From contig NZ_JAIMCG010000015.1 in NCBI RefSeq assembly GCF_019795295.1, positions 62,001-126,000 of the forward strand: DNA of 64,000 nucleotides, in the 5' to 3' direction. Each line of letters begins with the position of its first letter. The first letter of the stretch is position 1. Under the pieces are notes generated by a model. The model saw only the letters and a list, made by a program, of their open reading frames with translations, had not been told where the DNA came from and did no database searches. The DNA comes from Cupriavidus sp. AU9028 (GTDB taxonomy: Bacteria; Pseudomonadota; Gammaproteobacteria; Burkholderiales; Burkholderiaceae). Shown one piece after another: positions 16,929 through 25,537 of this stretch. A program made the translations under genes and the position numbers.

Positions 16929-17471
16929 CTACTTCGATGTCGCGATGGGTGCGGTCAGCAGCGGGTAAGGGTTGATCGCCCCCGACGCGGTATAGATGCC
17001 GTAATGCAGATGGGGCGGCGTGCCGCGCGCGTTGCCGGTGTTGCCGACAAAGCCCAGCACGGTGCCGGGCATGACGCGGTCGCCGGGGGCGATATCGGCG
17101 TAGTCGTCCAGGTGGGCGTAGTAGTGCATCTGCCGGCCTGGCCCCATGACCCAGACGACCTTGCCGCCGAGGTTGTTGGTGCCGACGCGGGAGACGATGC
17201 CCTCGGTGGAAGACACCACTTCACGGCCTCTGGGCGCGAAGATATCGATGCCCTCGTGCTTGCGGCCGCCGGAGCGTGCGCCGTGCCAGGTGTCGCGCAG
17301 CGCGCGGACCGATACGCCGCTGACGGGAACCGGCAGGCTGGCCGGTGCGGCCATTGCCGCGAGGCGGCTCGCGTAGATCATGCGGTCGATGGCCGGATAG
17401 ATGCGCGGCCAGGCCCACCACAGGGCAGCGGCCACGCCGACCCACCATAGCCAGCGAAACAGGCGTGCCAT
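16929..17471 (-). CDS. M23 (LytM) family peptidase, membrane-anchored
   Basis: A 180-residue protein with one N-terminal transmembrane helix (about residues 5-22) and a periplasmic LytM domain. The zinc ligands are visible: H-x3-D in KHEGIDIFAP (about residues 91-96), the catalytic HYYAHLDD, and the HxH of PPHLHYGIY. All M23 residues are present, so it is probably an active cell-wall endopeptidase rather than an EnvC/NlpD-type activator. The protein is short and lacks a LysM domain or coiled coil. It shares orientation with the OsmC and NTPase genes. Confidence 0.87.
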   Translation of the reverse strand: MARLFRWLWWVGVAAALWWAWPRIYPAIDRMIYASRLAAMAAPASLPVPVSGVSVRALRDTWHGARSGGRKHEGIDIFAPRGREVVSSTEGIVSRVGTNNLGGKVVWVMGPGRQMHYYAHLDDYADIAPGDRVMPGTVLGFVGNTGNARGTPPHLHYGIYTASGAINPYPLLTAPIATSK

Positions 17472-17502
17472 CGTCGCGCGTTTCCTCGGCCGTGGCGCTG
17501 GT

Positions 17503-17904
17503 TCAGCCGGCGCGCGTGGTGGCGATCGGCATGCCGGCCTGCAGGCTGCGGGTGACCGGCGTCTTGCCGGCGATGTCGAGCAGGCGTTCCCACTGCTCGT
17601 CCGACAGCGGTGCAGAGCAGCGCAGTGTCCTGTCGATGGTGGCGTTGCCGTCGCGGTCCTTGTGCAGCGTCAGTTCGACGGTGACCTCGCCGAGCTGCCA
17701 CTCCTTGCGCGCGGCGTACATCCGCAGCGTGATGGCGGTGCAGGCGCCGAGGCCCGCCAGCACCAGATCGTAGGGCGCCGGCCCGGCATCTTCCCCGCCG
17801 GCGTGCTTCGGTTCATCGGCAACCAGCGTATGCGTGCCGGTGGTGACCTCGTGCCGATAGTCGGGACCGGCCGAGCGGACGGTGGCTTGCGCAATGGCGC
17901 TCAT
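17503..17904 (-). CDS. OsmC-family peroxiredoxin-like protein
   Basis: A 133-residue protein. The first family cysteine is in LAGLGACTAITLRMYA. The second motif position reads KTPVTRSLQAGMPIATT without the usual Cys-Pro, so only one of the two redox cysteines is obvious. The central HKDRDG segment and the C-terminal dimerisation region fit the OsmC/YhfA branch. The start at 17904 has a GGAG-like sequence in the preceding bases. The missing resolving cysteine means peroxidase activity is uncertain. Confidence 0.82.
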   Translation of the reverse strand: MSAIAQATVRSAGPDYRHEVTTGTHTLVADEPKHAGGEDAGPAPYDLVLAGLGACTAITLRMYAARKEWQLGEVTVELTLHKDRDGNATIDRTLRCSAPLSDEQWERLLDIAGKTPVTRSLQAGMPIATTRAG

Positions 17905-18014
17905 GGTTGTCTCCAGTGGGGGCTTGCAGATTGGAAGGGCGGCACCGGTGGAAGTTCTGGCGATGACCACCGGCGGTGCGGGGCAGGCGAGCGAGGGGAG
18001 GGGCCCGTGGCCAG

Positions 18015-18509
18015 TCAGCCGCGCTCCGGCGAGAATCCGTGGCGGCGGTGCCAGTCCGCCAACGATTCTTCGGGCCAGGTGGCGCAGTGCACATGCTGCC
18101 TGCCGCGCGGCACGTCGACCCATTCGGGCACCCACTTCAGCCCGGCCTCGACGGTTTCGGGCGGGCGGGGCAGCGGCGTGTCGATGGCCGAGGCATGCGG
18201 ATGCACCAGCTCCGGATAGCGCGGGTCCCAGACCCACAGGGCGCTGCCGCACAACTGGCAGAAGTGGCGCTCGGCCGGCGAGCGCCAGGGGCGTTTGCCG
18301 GGCTCGCGCATGACGGCGTGGTACACGCCGATATGCTTGCGTCCGCGCACGCGCAACGAGCGCATATCGGCACCGATATTGATGGCGTATCCACCCGATC
18401 CGGCGGTCTTGCGGCAGATCGAGCAATGGCAATGCAGATAGGGGTAAGGCGAATCGGCGTTTACGGTGAAATGCACCGCGCCGCAATGGCACGAACCTTC
18501 CAGATGCAT
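18015..18509 (-). CDS. GFA family zinc protein (glutathione-dependent formaldehyde-activating-like)
   Basis: A 164-residue zinc protein of the Mss4-like fold. The conserved cysteine groups are CHCGAVHF (near the N-terminus), CHCSICRKTAG and HFCQLCGSALW, which form the structural and catalytic zinc sites. Family members include Gfa, reported to condense formaldehyde with glutathione; most relatives have no proven role. The start at 18509 is at the conserved MHLEGSCHCG; the longer frame upstream is not conserved. It lies downstream of the tRNA genes on the same strand but is separated from them by a terminator. Confidence 0.87.
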   Translation of the reverse strand: MHLEGSCHCGAVHFTVNADSPYPYLHCHCSICRKTAGSGGYAINIGADMRSLRVRGRKHIGVYHAVMREPGKRPWRSPAERHFCQLCGSALWVWDPRYPELVHPHASAIDTPLPRPPETVEAGLKWVPEWVDVPRGRQHVHCATWPEESLADWHRRHGFSPERG

Positions 18510-18662
18510 GGCATGCTCCCGGTGATTGCGCAGGGGAATTGCCATTGTGGCGAACTGGCCGGCAACGGGCAATCGGCGTCGGGATGACAGCGGCACGGAA
18601 TGGTGGTCGCCAGATGGTGGACGCCAGAAGCGGCCGCAGCCGAAACCTGGGGGAGCAGGCAG

Positions 18663-18700
18663 AAAAAAACCCGCCGGGCGGACCTGGCGGGTTTTCTTTT
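18663..18700 (-). terminator. Intrinsic terminator of the tRNA-Glu/tRNA-Asp transcript
   Basis: Read on the minus strand, AAACCCGCC pairs with GGCGGGTTT around a short GC-rich loop and is followed by a run of T residues. It starts at the last base of tRNA-Asp. A-rich flanks on the other side allow some bidirectional activity. Confidence 0.85.
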
Positions 18701-18777
18701 TGGCGGAGTGGACGGGACTCGAACCCGCGACCCCCGGCGTGACAGGCCGGTATTCTAACCGACTGAACTACCACTCC
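18701..18777 (-). tRNA. tRNA-Asp(GTC)
   Basis: A 77-base tRNA with encoded CCA (TGG at 18701-18703 on the plus strand). The acceptor stem GGAGTGG pairs with CCACTCC, the anticodon loop reads CCTGTCACG (anticodon GTC), and the T arm GCGGGTTCGAGTCCCGT is standard. The sequence closely follows E. coli tRNA-Asp. It is the second gene of the tRNA transcript. Confidence 0.97.
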
Positions 18778-18874
18778 GTGTCGGTTTGCCGTGCTCACCT
18801 GCCGGTGCGCACTGGCGCTGGACTGGCGGCATGACAGGCGATCTGCCTGGCAACTCCACCTGGTCCGGTCAAGC

Positions 18875-18950
18875 TGGCGTCCCCTAGGGGATTCGAACCC
18901 CTGTACTCACCGTGAAAGGGTGATGTCCTAGGCCTCTAGACGAAGGGGAC
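18875..18950 (-). tRNA. tRNA-Glu(TTC)
   Basis: A 76-base tRNA with encoded CCA. The acceptor stem GTCCCCT pairs with AGGGGAC, the anticodon loop CCTTTCACG gives anticodon TTC, and the T arm AGGGGTTCGAATCCCCT is standard. It is the first gene of the transcript, 97 bases ahead of tRNA-Asp. Confidence 0.97.
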
Positions 18951-18996
18951 CGGAACCGTTTCGCGCTGCATTGCGTTTTGCGTCGCGAGGGGCGCA

Positions 18997-19024
18997 ACTA
19001 TAACAGTGTTTTTTCTTGATGCAA
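18997..19024 (-). promoter_or_regulatory. Sigma-70 promoter of the tRNA-Glu/tRNA-Asp transcript
   Basis: On the minus strand, TTGCAT (-35) and TATAGT (-10) are separated by 16 bases. A GC-rich discriminator (TGCGCCCC) follows, typical of stringently controlled stable-RNA promoters. The expected start near 18990 leaves about 40 bases of leader before tRNA-Glu. Confidence 0.75.
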
Positions 19025-19145
19025 AGCGTTTCGTCGCGGAAAGGCCGCGCCTGCCCGCGCGCATGCGATTGCCCTCCTCCGGAGGAACCAGCCGGCGCAG
19101 TGGATGCCTATGGCATCATTGGCAACGATTGAAAAAAGGAACGAC

Positions 19146-19541
19146 ATGGTGCACGACACGCACAGCAAGGTAATTGGCTATCTGCTCTGGATCTTCGGCT
19201 TTACCGGTTCGCACCGGTTTTATTACGGCAGGCCGGTGACCGGCACGATCTGGTTCCTGACGCTTGGCCTCTTCGGCATCGGCTGGCTGATCGACCTGTT
19301 CCTGATTCCCTCGATGGATCGCGCTGCCGACCGCCGCTATTCGCCCGGCCGGATCAATTACAACCTGACCTGGGTGCTGCTGACTTTCCTCGGCGTGTTC
19401 GGCGTGCATCGGATGTATATGGGCAAATGGCTGACCGGCCTGCTGTATCTGGTGACGGGCGGCTTCTTCGTGATCGGGGTGCTGTACGACTTCTGGACGC
19501 TGAACGACCAGGTCTCGGACAAGAACCGCGTGTTCAGCTGA
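19146..19541 (+). CDS. Small membrane protein with two TM2 domains
   Basis: A 131-residue protein starting at ATG 19146 after AAAAAAGGAACGAC. It has four predicted transmembrane segments in two homologous halves. Each half contains a TM2 core: GFTGSHRFYYGRPVTG in the first and GVFGVHRMYMGKWLTG in the second (shared G-x-H-R-x-Y-x-G). Most bacterial TM2 proteins carry a single copy. Function in bacteria is not established. The DUF2127 gene follows 33 bases later, suggesting an operon. Confidence 0.85.
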   Translation: MVHDTHSKVIGYLLWIFGFTGSHRFYYGRPVTGTIWFLTLGLFGIGWLIDLFLIPSMDRAADRRYSPGRINYNLTWVLLTFLGVFGVHRMYMGKWLTGLLYLVTGGFFVIGVLYDFWTLNDQVSDKNRVFS

Positions 19542-19574
19542 TTCCGGCAGCTCGCGCCGCTGAGGAGACGAGGG

Positions 19575-20069
19575 ATGGCACGCAACGGGGCAGGGCCAGT
19601 CGGGCTGCGCGGTATCGCGCTGTTCGAGGCGGCCAAGGGCGTGGCGGTGCTGGTCGCGGGGGCGGGCATCGCGGCCTTCTGGCACCGCGATGCGCAGGCG
19701 TTCGCCGAGGCGATCGTGGCGCGTCTGCACCTGAATCCCGGCAGCAAGGTGCCCGGCATCTTCCTGTCCATCGCGTCCAATCCGGACGACCCGCGCCTGT
19801 GGGCGATCGGGGCTTCGGCGCTGGTCTACGTCGCCATGCGGCTTGCCGAGGCGTATGGCCTGTGGCACGACCGGACCTGGGCGCAGTGGCTCGGCGTTTG
19901 GTCGGGGGCCATCTACATCCCTCTGGAACTTTACGAAGCGGCGGTGCATCCGACCCTGTTGCATATCGGGCTGGCCATCGCGAACGCCGCCATCGTGGCC
20001 TATCTGGCTGCAAACCTGGCGCGGGAGCGGCGCGGCATGATGCGCGGCGCCGCGCGCCGGCACGAATAG
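19575..20069 (+). CDS. DUF2127 family membrane protein
   Basis: A 164-residue protein with about four hydrophobic segments. Family signatures are LRGIALFEAAKGVAVLVAG at the start and RLAEAYGLWHDRTWAQWLGV...IPLELYE in the middle. DUF2127 proteins are small integral membrane proteins of unknown function. A GAGGAGACGAGGG stretch upstream of ATG 19575 is a good ribosome site. It lies between the TM2 and PssA genes on the same strand, hinting at a membrane-related role. Confidence 0.82.
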   Translation: MARNGAGPVGLRGIALFEAAKGVAVLVAGAGIAAFWHRDAQAFAEAIVARLHLNPGSKVPGIFLSIASNPDDPRLWAIGASALVYVAMRLAEAYGLWHDRTWAQWLGVWSGAIYIPLELYEAAVHPTLLHIGLAIANAAIVAYLAANLARERRGMMRGAARRHE

Positions 20070-20192
20070 TGCAAGGCACATCCGTCACATTCAATGGCGC
20101 GCTCGCGTCGCGGCCCGGCCGTGCTGCCCCTGCGCGGGAAGCCGGCCCTGCCCTGCGGCCCTGCCACGACGACCGCCCAAGCGAGGAACCGA

Positions 20193-20828
20193 ATGCCCGC
20201 ATCCGATGACCGACCCCGGCACTTTTCCATGATCCGCGAGCTGGCGCTCGCGGACGTCTTCACGCTCGCGAACGCGGCCTGCGGCATGGCCGGCGTGTTC
20301 TTCGCGATGTCGTATCTGGGAAGCGGTGCGCTGAACGAATTCCTGATCGCCGCAGCCTTCGCGCCAGCCGCTTTTTTCTTCGACGTGATCGACGGTCGCG
20401 TCGCCCGCTGGCGCCACGCGCATTCGGCGCTGGGCCGCGAGCTCGATTCGCTGGCGGACATCATCTCGTTCGGCGTCGCGCCGGCGGCGCTGGCCTATGC
20501 CGCCGGCATGCGCGGCGGCTGGGACTTGCTGGCGCTGATCTATTTCGTCTGCTGCGGGGTCAGCCGGCTGGCGCGCTTCAATGTCACGGCCGAGAGCCTG
20601 GCCGGCGACGCGAGCGGCAAGGTGCGCTACTTCGAGGGCACGCCGATTCCCACCAGCGTGGTGCTGACCGCCGTGCTGGCATGGTGCGCGTGGCAGCAAC
20701 GGATCGGCGACGCGCTGCCGCTGGGCAGCTGGACGCTGGGCCCGGGCACGCTGCATCCGCTGGTGCTGTTGTTCGTGGTATCCGGCTCGCTGATGATCAG
20801 CAAGACGCTGCGGATTCCCAAGTTCTGA
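20193..20828 (+). CDS. pssA: CDP-diacylglycerol--serine O-phosphatidyltransferase
   Basis: A 211-residue integral membrane CDP-alcohol phosphatidyltransferase. The catalytic motif D-G-x2-A-R-x8-G-x3-D-x3-D is complete in IDGRVARWRHAHSALGRELD plus SLAD. N- and C-terminal hydrophobic segments complete the usual six-helix core. It makes phosphatidylserine, the precursor of phosphatidylethanolamine. The start is ATG 20193 with GCGAGGAACC upstream; a longer frame from 20094 is unsupported. It is shorter than type-II PssA proteins that carry a C-terminal extension, and is not next to psd or ilvC as is common in this order, so it may be a second copy. A phosphatidylglycerophosphate or inositol synthase is the main alternative. 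Confidence 0.8.
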   Translation: MPASDDRPRHFSMIRELALADVFTLANAACGMAGVFFAMSYLGSGALNEFLIAAAFAPAAFFFDVIDGRVARWRHAHSALGRELDSLADIISFGVAPAALAYAAGMRGGWDLLALIYFVCCGVSRLARFNVTAESLAGDASGKVRYFEGTPIPTSVVLTAVLAWCAWQQRIGDALPLGSWTLGPGTLHPLVLLFVVSGSLMISKTLRIPKF

Positions 20829-20952
20829 CGGCAAGGGTGCCGCCGGCATCCTAGGGAAAACGCGGACTGGCGATCGGCGTCCTTTGCGGTGCAATGGAGC
20901 CAGGCGGTGCGAGGCCGGGTTCGGCCGCGCCTGCCGTGACCAACCGATCCCC

Positions 20953-22692
20953 ATGAGCCACGTCGAGATTCCCATTCCGGTCGACACCATCGTCCGGCGG
21001 CGCAAGCGCGCCCAACCCAAAGGCAGGCAGGTGCAACCCGCCGCGCTGGCGCAGGTGCGCGCGGCGATCGAGGGCATGCCGCGCCGGCGCGATCTGCTGA
21101 TCGAGTATCTGCATGCGCTGCAGGATCGCTTCGGCCAGCTGTCGCTGCCGCACCTGGCGGCGCTGGCGGCGGAAATGGGTCTGTCGCAGGCGCAGGTCTA
21201 CGAGGTGGCGACCTTCTACCATCATTTCGACGTGGTCCGCGGTGAAGGGCTGGACGGGGAGGGCGAGCTGGCGTCGCCGCCCACCGTCACGGTGCGGGTT
21301 TGCGCCGGCATATCGTGCGAGCTGGCCGGCGCGAAGGACCTGTTGCAGCAGCTGCCGGAATGGCTGGCCACCGATGTGCGCGTCGTGGCGGCGCCCTGCA
21401 TCGGCCGCTGCGAGCGGGCACCCGCGGTGCTGGTCGGCACCAATCCCGTGGCGCCGGCCACGCGGGAACGTGTGGTGCAGTGCGTGGCCAGCCAGGCCTG
21501 GCAGGAAGAACCGGGACCCTGGTTGCGCTACGACGCCTATCGCGAGGCCGGAGGGTATCGCACCGTCGCGGCGATCGCCGACGGAACGCTGCCGGTGGAG
21601 GAAGCCATCGCGGCGATGGAGCAGGCGGGCTTGCGCGGCCTGGGCGGCGCCGGCTTTCCCGCCGGGCGCAAATGGCGACTCGTGCGCAGCGAGCCGGCCC
21701 CGCGGCTGATGGCGGTCAATATCGACGAGGGCGAGCCGGGCACCTTCAAGGACCGCTTCTATCTCGAACGCGATCCACACCGCTTTCTGGAAGGAATGCT
21801 GATCGCCGCGCTGGCGGTGCAGGTCGATGCGATCTACCTGTATCTGCGCGACGAGTATGCCGGCTGTCGAACGATACTGACCGAGGCGCTGCGCGAGCTG
21901 CGCGAGCGCGCACCGGTGCCGCTGCCCGTCATCGAGCTGCGGCGCGGTGCGGGCGCCTACATCTGTGGCGAAGAGTCGGCGATGATCGAATCGATCGAAG
22001 GCAGGCGCGGCTGGCCGCGGTTGCGTCCCCCCTATGTCCCGCAGGTTGGCCTGTTCGGGCGCCCGACGCTGGAGCACAACTTCGAGACCCTGTACTGGGT
22101 GCGCGATATCCTCGAACAGGGGCCGGCGTGGTTCGCCGGGCATGGCCGCCATGGCCGCAAGGGGTTGCGTTCGTTCTCGGTATCGGGCCGCGTGAACCGG
22201 CCAGGGGTGCATCTCGCGCCCGCGGGCATCACCGCCCGCGAACTGATCGAGGAGTACTGCGGCGGCATGCTGGAGGGGCACCGCTTCTATGCGTATCTGC
22301 CAGGCGGCGCGTCCGGCGGCATCCTGCCGGCCGCGCTTGCCGATATTCCGCTGGACTTCGATACCTTGCAGCCGCATGGCTGCTTCATTGGCTCTGCCGC
22401 GATCGTCGTACTGTCGGATCATGACAGCGCCGTGGACGTGGCGCGCAACCTGATGGCGTTCTTCGCCGACGAGTCATGCGGCCAGTGCACGCCGTGCCGC
22501 GTCGGCACGGTCAGGATGCAGGCGCTGATCGCCGCGCCGCGCTGGGACCTCGATATGCTGGCGGACCTGTCGGCGGTCATGCGCGACGCCTCCATCTGCG
22601 GCCTGGGTCAGGCGGCGCCCAATCCTGTCGATTGCGTGATTCGCTATTTTCCCCACGAATTGACGCAGGCCGCTCCTGCCGCCCGATCATGA
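20953..22692 (+). CDS. NAD-dependent formate dehydrogenase, fused NuoE/NuoF-like (gamma-beta) flavoprotein subunit
   Basis: A 579-residue diaphorase subunit. Residues about 25-180 are NuoE-like, with the [2Fe-2S] cysteines in VCAGISC and PCIGRC. Residues about 200-575 are NuoF-like: NAD/FMN motif GLGGAGFPAGRKW, EGEPGTFKDR, GAGAYICGEESAM, and the [4Fe-4S] motif ESCGQCTPCRVG with the later Cys in SICGLGQAAPNP. In the Cupriavidus soluble formate dehydrogenase these are separate proteins (FdsG and FdsB); here they are one chain. It passes electrons from the alpha subunit to NAD+. The stop overlaps the alpha-subunit start (ATGA, 22689-22692). The start at 20953 is chosen because the longer frame lacks a ribosome site. 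Confidence 0.9.
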   Translation: MSHVEIPIPVDTIVRRRKRAQPKGRQVQPAALAQVRAAIEGMPRRRDLLIEYLHALQDRFGQLSLPHLAALAAEMGLSQAQVYEVATFYHHFDVVRGEGLDGEGELASPPTVTVRVCAGISCELAGAKDLLQQLPEWLATDVRVVAAPCIGRCERAPAVLVGTNPVAPATRERVVQCVASQAWQEEPGPWLRYDAYREAGGYRTVAAIADGTLPVEEAIAAMEQAGLRGLGGAGFPAGRKWRLVRSEPAPRLMAVNIDEGEPGTFKDRFYLERDPHRFLEGMLIAALAVQVDAIYLYLRDEYAGCRTILTEALRELRERAPVPLPVIELRRGAGAYICGEESAMIESIEGRRGWPRLRPPYVPQVGLFGRPTLEHNFETLYWVRDILEQGPAWFAGHGRHGRKGLRSFSVSGRVNRPGVHLAPAGITARELIEEYCGGMLEGHRFYAYLPGGASGGILPAALADIPLDFDTLQPHGCFIGSAAIVVLSDHDSAVDVARNLMAFFADESCGQCTPCRVGTVRMQALIAAPRWDLDMLADLSAVMRDASICGLGQAAPNPVDCVIRYFPHELTQAAPAARS

Positions 22693-25526
22693 ACGCCCTG
22701 ACCCGCGCCCGTGCGCTCGCCGCCGCCGAGGACGGCGCCACCGTTCGCTTCGAACTGGACGGCCGCGCCGTCGCTGCCAGGCCCGGCGAGACGCTGCTGC
22801 AGGTGGCCCGGCGCGAGGGCATCGCGCTGCCGCATCTGTGCTATCAGGATGGACCGGACCCGGCCGGCAACTGCCGGGCCTGCATGGTCGAGATCGACGG
22901 CGAGCGCACGCTGGCGCCGTCCTGCTGCCGCTATCCGGCCGAAGGGATGGCCGTGCATACCGCCTCGCCACGCGCCCGGCATGCCCAGCGCATGGTGCTG
23001 GAACTGCTGCAGGCGGACATGCCCGAGGCCGACTACACGCGCCACAACGAGCTGGACGACTGGAGCGTGCAGTTTGCCGCAGGCGCACCTTCCTTCCCGC
23101 CGCGCTTCGCGCCACGTCCCGCGCCTGCCGCCGACCTTTCTCATCCGGCCATCGCCGTCCATATGGACGCCTGCATCCAGTGCACGCGGTGCGTGCGCGC
23201 GTGCCGGGACGAGCAGGCCAACGACGTGATCGGTATCGCGTATCGCGGCGGCCAGGCGGCGATCGTCTTCGATATGGGCGATCCGATGGGCGCGTCCACC
23301 TGCGTCGCGTGCGGCGAGTGCGTGCAGGCGTGCCCCACCGGTGCGCTGGCGCCGGCGCGCGATGCGGCGATGGTCGAGCCCGAGCGCAAGGTCGAGTCGG
23401 TCTGCCCCTACTGTGGCGTGGGCTGCCAGCTGACCTATCACGTCCGCGACAACCGCATCCTCTTCGTCGAAGGCCGCGACGGGCCGGCCAACCGCGGCAG
23501 GCTTTGCGTCAAGGGCCGCTATGGCTTCGACTACGCCGCCCATCCGCAACGGCTGACGGTGCCGCTGGTGCGGCGCGAGGGCGTGCCAAAGCGCGCCGAC
23601 GTGGAAATGGACCCGGCGCGGGTGATGGAGGTGTTCCGCGAGGCCAGTTGGGAGGAGGCGCTGGAGCGGGCGTCGCAAGGTCTTGCGCGCATTCGCGACA
23701 TCCATGGCAAGCGCGCGCTGGCCGGATTCGGCTCCGCCAAGGGCAGCAACGAGGAAGCCTATCTGTTCCAGAAGCTGGTGCGTACCGGATTCGGCAGCAA
23801 CAACGTCGACCATTGCACGCGGCTGTGCCACGCGTCGTCGGTGGCGGCGCTGCTGGAAGGCATTGGCTCCGGCGCGGTCTCCAATCCCGTGATCGACGTG
23901 GCGCAGGCGGAGGTGGTGCTGCTGATCGGTGCCAACCCCACCGTAAACCATCCGGTCGCCGCCACCTGGATCAAGAACGCGGTGCGCAACGGCACGAAGC
24001 TGATCGTCGCCGATCCCAGGCGCTCGGACCTGGCCCGCTTCGCCCATCGCTTCCTGCAGTTCCAGGCCGACACCGATGTCGCGCTGCTCAACGCGATGAT
24101 GCATGTGATCGTGAAGGAAGGGCTGGTGGACCGCGGCTTCATCGACGCGCGCACCATCGGCTATGCCGAGCTGGAGCGCAACGTCGCGGCGTACAGCCCG
24201 GAGGCGATGGCGCCGGTTTGCGGCATCGACGCGGACACCATCCGCGAGGTGGCGCGGCTCTATGCCACGGCGCGCAGCGCGATGATCCTGTGGGGCATGG
24301 GCGTGTCGCAGCATGTGCACGGCACCGACAATGCCCGCTGCCTGATCGCGCTGGCGCTGATGACCGGGCAGATCGGCCGGCCCGGCACCGGTTTGCATCC
24401 GCTGCGCGGGCAGAACAACGTACAGGGCGCGTCCGACGCGGGGCTGATCCCGATGATGTATCCGGACTACCGCCGCGTCGACGATGCGGACGCGGCGGCG
24501 CGTTTTGAAGCGCTGTGGGGCACGCCGCTGGACCGCAGCCCGGGGCTGACGGTGGTCGAGGTAATGGACGCGATCTGCCGCGGCGAGGTGCGCGGCATGT
24601 ACATCATGGGCGAGAACCCGGCGATGTCCGATCCCGATGCCGGTCATGCGCGTGAAGCGCTCGCGGCGCTGGACCACCTGGTGGTGCAGGACATCTTCCT
24701 GACCGAGACCGCCTGCCTTGCGGACGTCGTGCTGCCGGCCTCCGCTTTCCCGGAAAAGACCGGCACCTTCACCAATACCGATCGCACCGTGCAGCTGGGC
24801 CGGCAGGCCGTCGATCCGCCGGGGCAGGCGCGCCAGGATATCTGGATCCTCCAGCAGATGGCGGCGGGACTAGGACTCGACTGGCCTTATACGTGCGTGC
24901 GCGACGTGTTCGAGGAGATGCGCGCGGCGATGCCGAGCATTGCCGGCATCGACTGGGAGCGGCTGGAGCGCGAGCATGCGGTGACCTATCCCTGCCGCCA
25001 CGAAGGCGATCCCGGCGAACCGGTGATCTTCACCGAGCGATTCCCGACCGCCAGCGGCCGTGCGCGCTTCGTTCCCGCCGATATCGTTCCGGCCGCCGAG
25101 CGCCCCGACCACGACTATCCGACCGTGCTGATCACCGGCCGGCAACTGGAGCACTGGCATACCGGCAGCATGACGCGGCGCGCGGGCGTCCTCGATGCGC
25201 TCGAACCGGACCCGGTCGCGCTGGTCCATCCGCTGGACCTGGCTGACCTTGGCGGCAGGCCCGGCGACATCGTCACGCTGCAATCGCGGCGGGGCGAAGT
25301 GTCGCTCTACGCGCGGGCAGACGATGGCACGCCGCGCGGCGCGGTGTTCGTGCCGTTCTGCTACTACGAGGCCGCCATCAACAAGCTGACCAACCCCGCG
25401 CTCGATCCCTTCGGCAAGATTCCCGAGTTCAAGTACTGCGCGGTGCGGATGACGCTGGGCGGACCCGAGCCGGTGCAGTCCAGCTATGGGGGAGGGCAGG
25501 TGCTGGGGCGCGCCCAGCCGGCATAA
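22689..25526 (+). CDS. Formate dehydrogenase alpha (molybdenum catalytic) subunit, FdsA/FdhF type
   Basis: A 945-residue enzyme oxidising formate to CO2. The NuoG-like N-terminus carries a [2Fe-2S] site (CYQDGPDPAGNCRACMVEID and later SCC), then two [4Fe-4S] sites (CIQCTRCVRAC, CVACGECVQACP). The molybdopterin part begins with CPYCGVGCQLTYHV. The metal-ligand position is in NNVDHCTRLCHASSVAAL: Cys, not selenocysteine, next to the catalytic His. The C-terminal molybdopterin-guanine-dinucleotide domain (ITGRQLEHWHTGSMTRRA) is intact. With the preceding subunit it forms a soluble NAD-linked complex. Chaperone genes fdsC and fdsD are absent from both sides. Confidence 0.93.
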   Translation: MNALTRARALAAAEDGATVRFELDGRAVAARPGETLLQVARREGIALPHLCYQDGPDPAGNCRACMVEIDGERTLAPSCCRYPAEGMAVHTASPRARHAQRMVLELLQADMPEADYTRHNELDDWSVQFAAGAPSFPPRFAPRPAPAADLSHPAIAVHMDACIQCTRCVRACRDEQANDVIGIAYRGGQAAIVFDMGDPMGASTCVACGECVQACPTGALAPARDAAMVEPERKVESVCPYCGVGCQLTYHVRDNRILFVEGRDGPANRGRLCVKGRYGFDYAAHPQRLTVPLVRREGVPKRADVEMDPARVMEVFREASWEEALERASQGLARIRDIHGKRALAGFGSAKGSNEEAYLFQKLVRTGFGSNNVDHCTRLCHASSVAALLEGIGSGAVSNPVIDVAQAEVVLLIGANPTVNHPVAATWIKNAVRNGTKLIVADPRRSDLARFAHRFLQFQADTDVALLNAMMHVIVKEGLVDRGFIDARTIGYAELERNVAAYSPEAMAPVCGIDADTIREVARLYATARSAMILWGMGVSQHVHGTDNARCLIALALMTGQIGRPGTGLHPLRGQNNVQGASDAGLIPMMYPDYRRVDDADAAARFEALWGTPLDRSPGLTVVEVMDAICRGEVRGMYIMGENPAMSDPDAGHAREALAALDHLVVQDIFLTETACLADVVLPASAFPEKTGTFTNTDRTVQLGRQAVDPPGQARQDIWILQQMAAGLGLDWPYTCVRDVFEEMRAAMPSIAGIDWERLEREHAVTYPCRHEGDPGEPVIFTERFPTASGRARFVPADIVPAAERPDHDYPTVLITGRQLEHWHTGSMTRRAGVLDALEPDPVALVHPLDLADLGGRPGDIVTLQSRRGEVSLYARADDGTPRGAVFVPFCYYEAAINKLTNPALDPFGKIPEFKYCAVRMTLGGPEPVQSSYGGGQVLGRAQPA

Positions 25527-25537
25527 CGCAGGGGGCT

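Noticed and set aside
23800-23850. Selenocysteine codon in formate dehydrogenase
   Set aside because: The ligand position in CTRLCH is an ordinary Cys codon, and no in-frame TGA is present.
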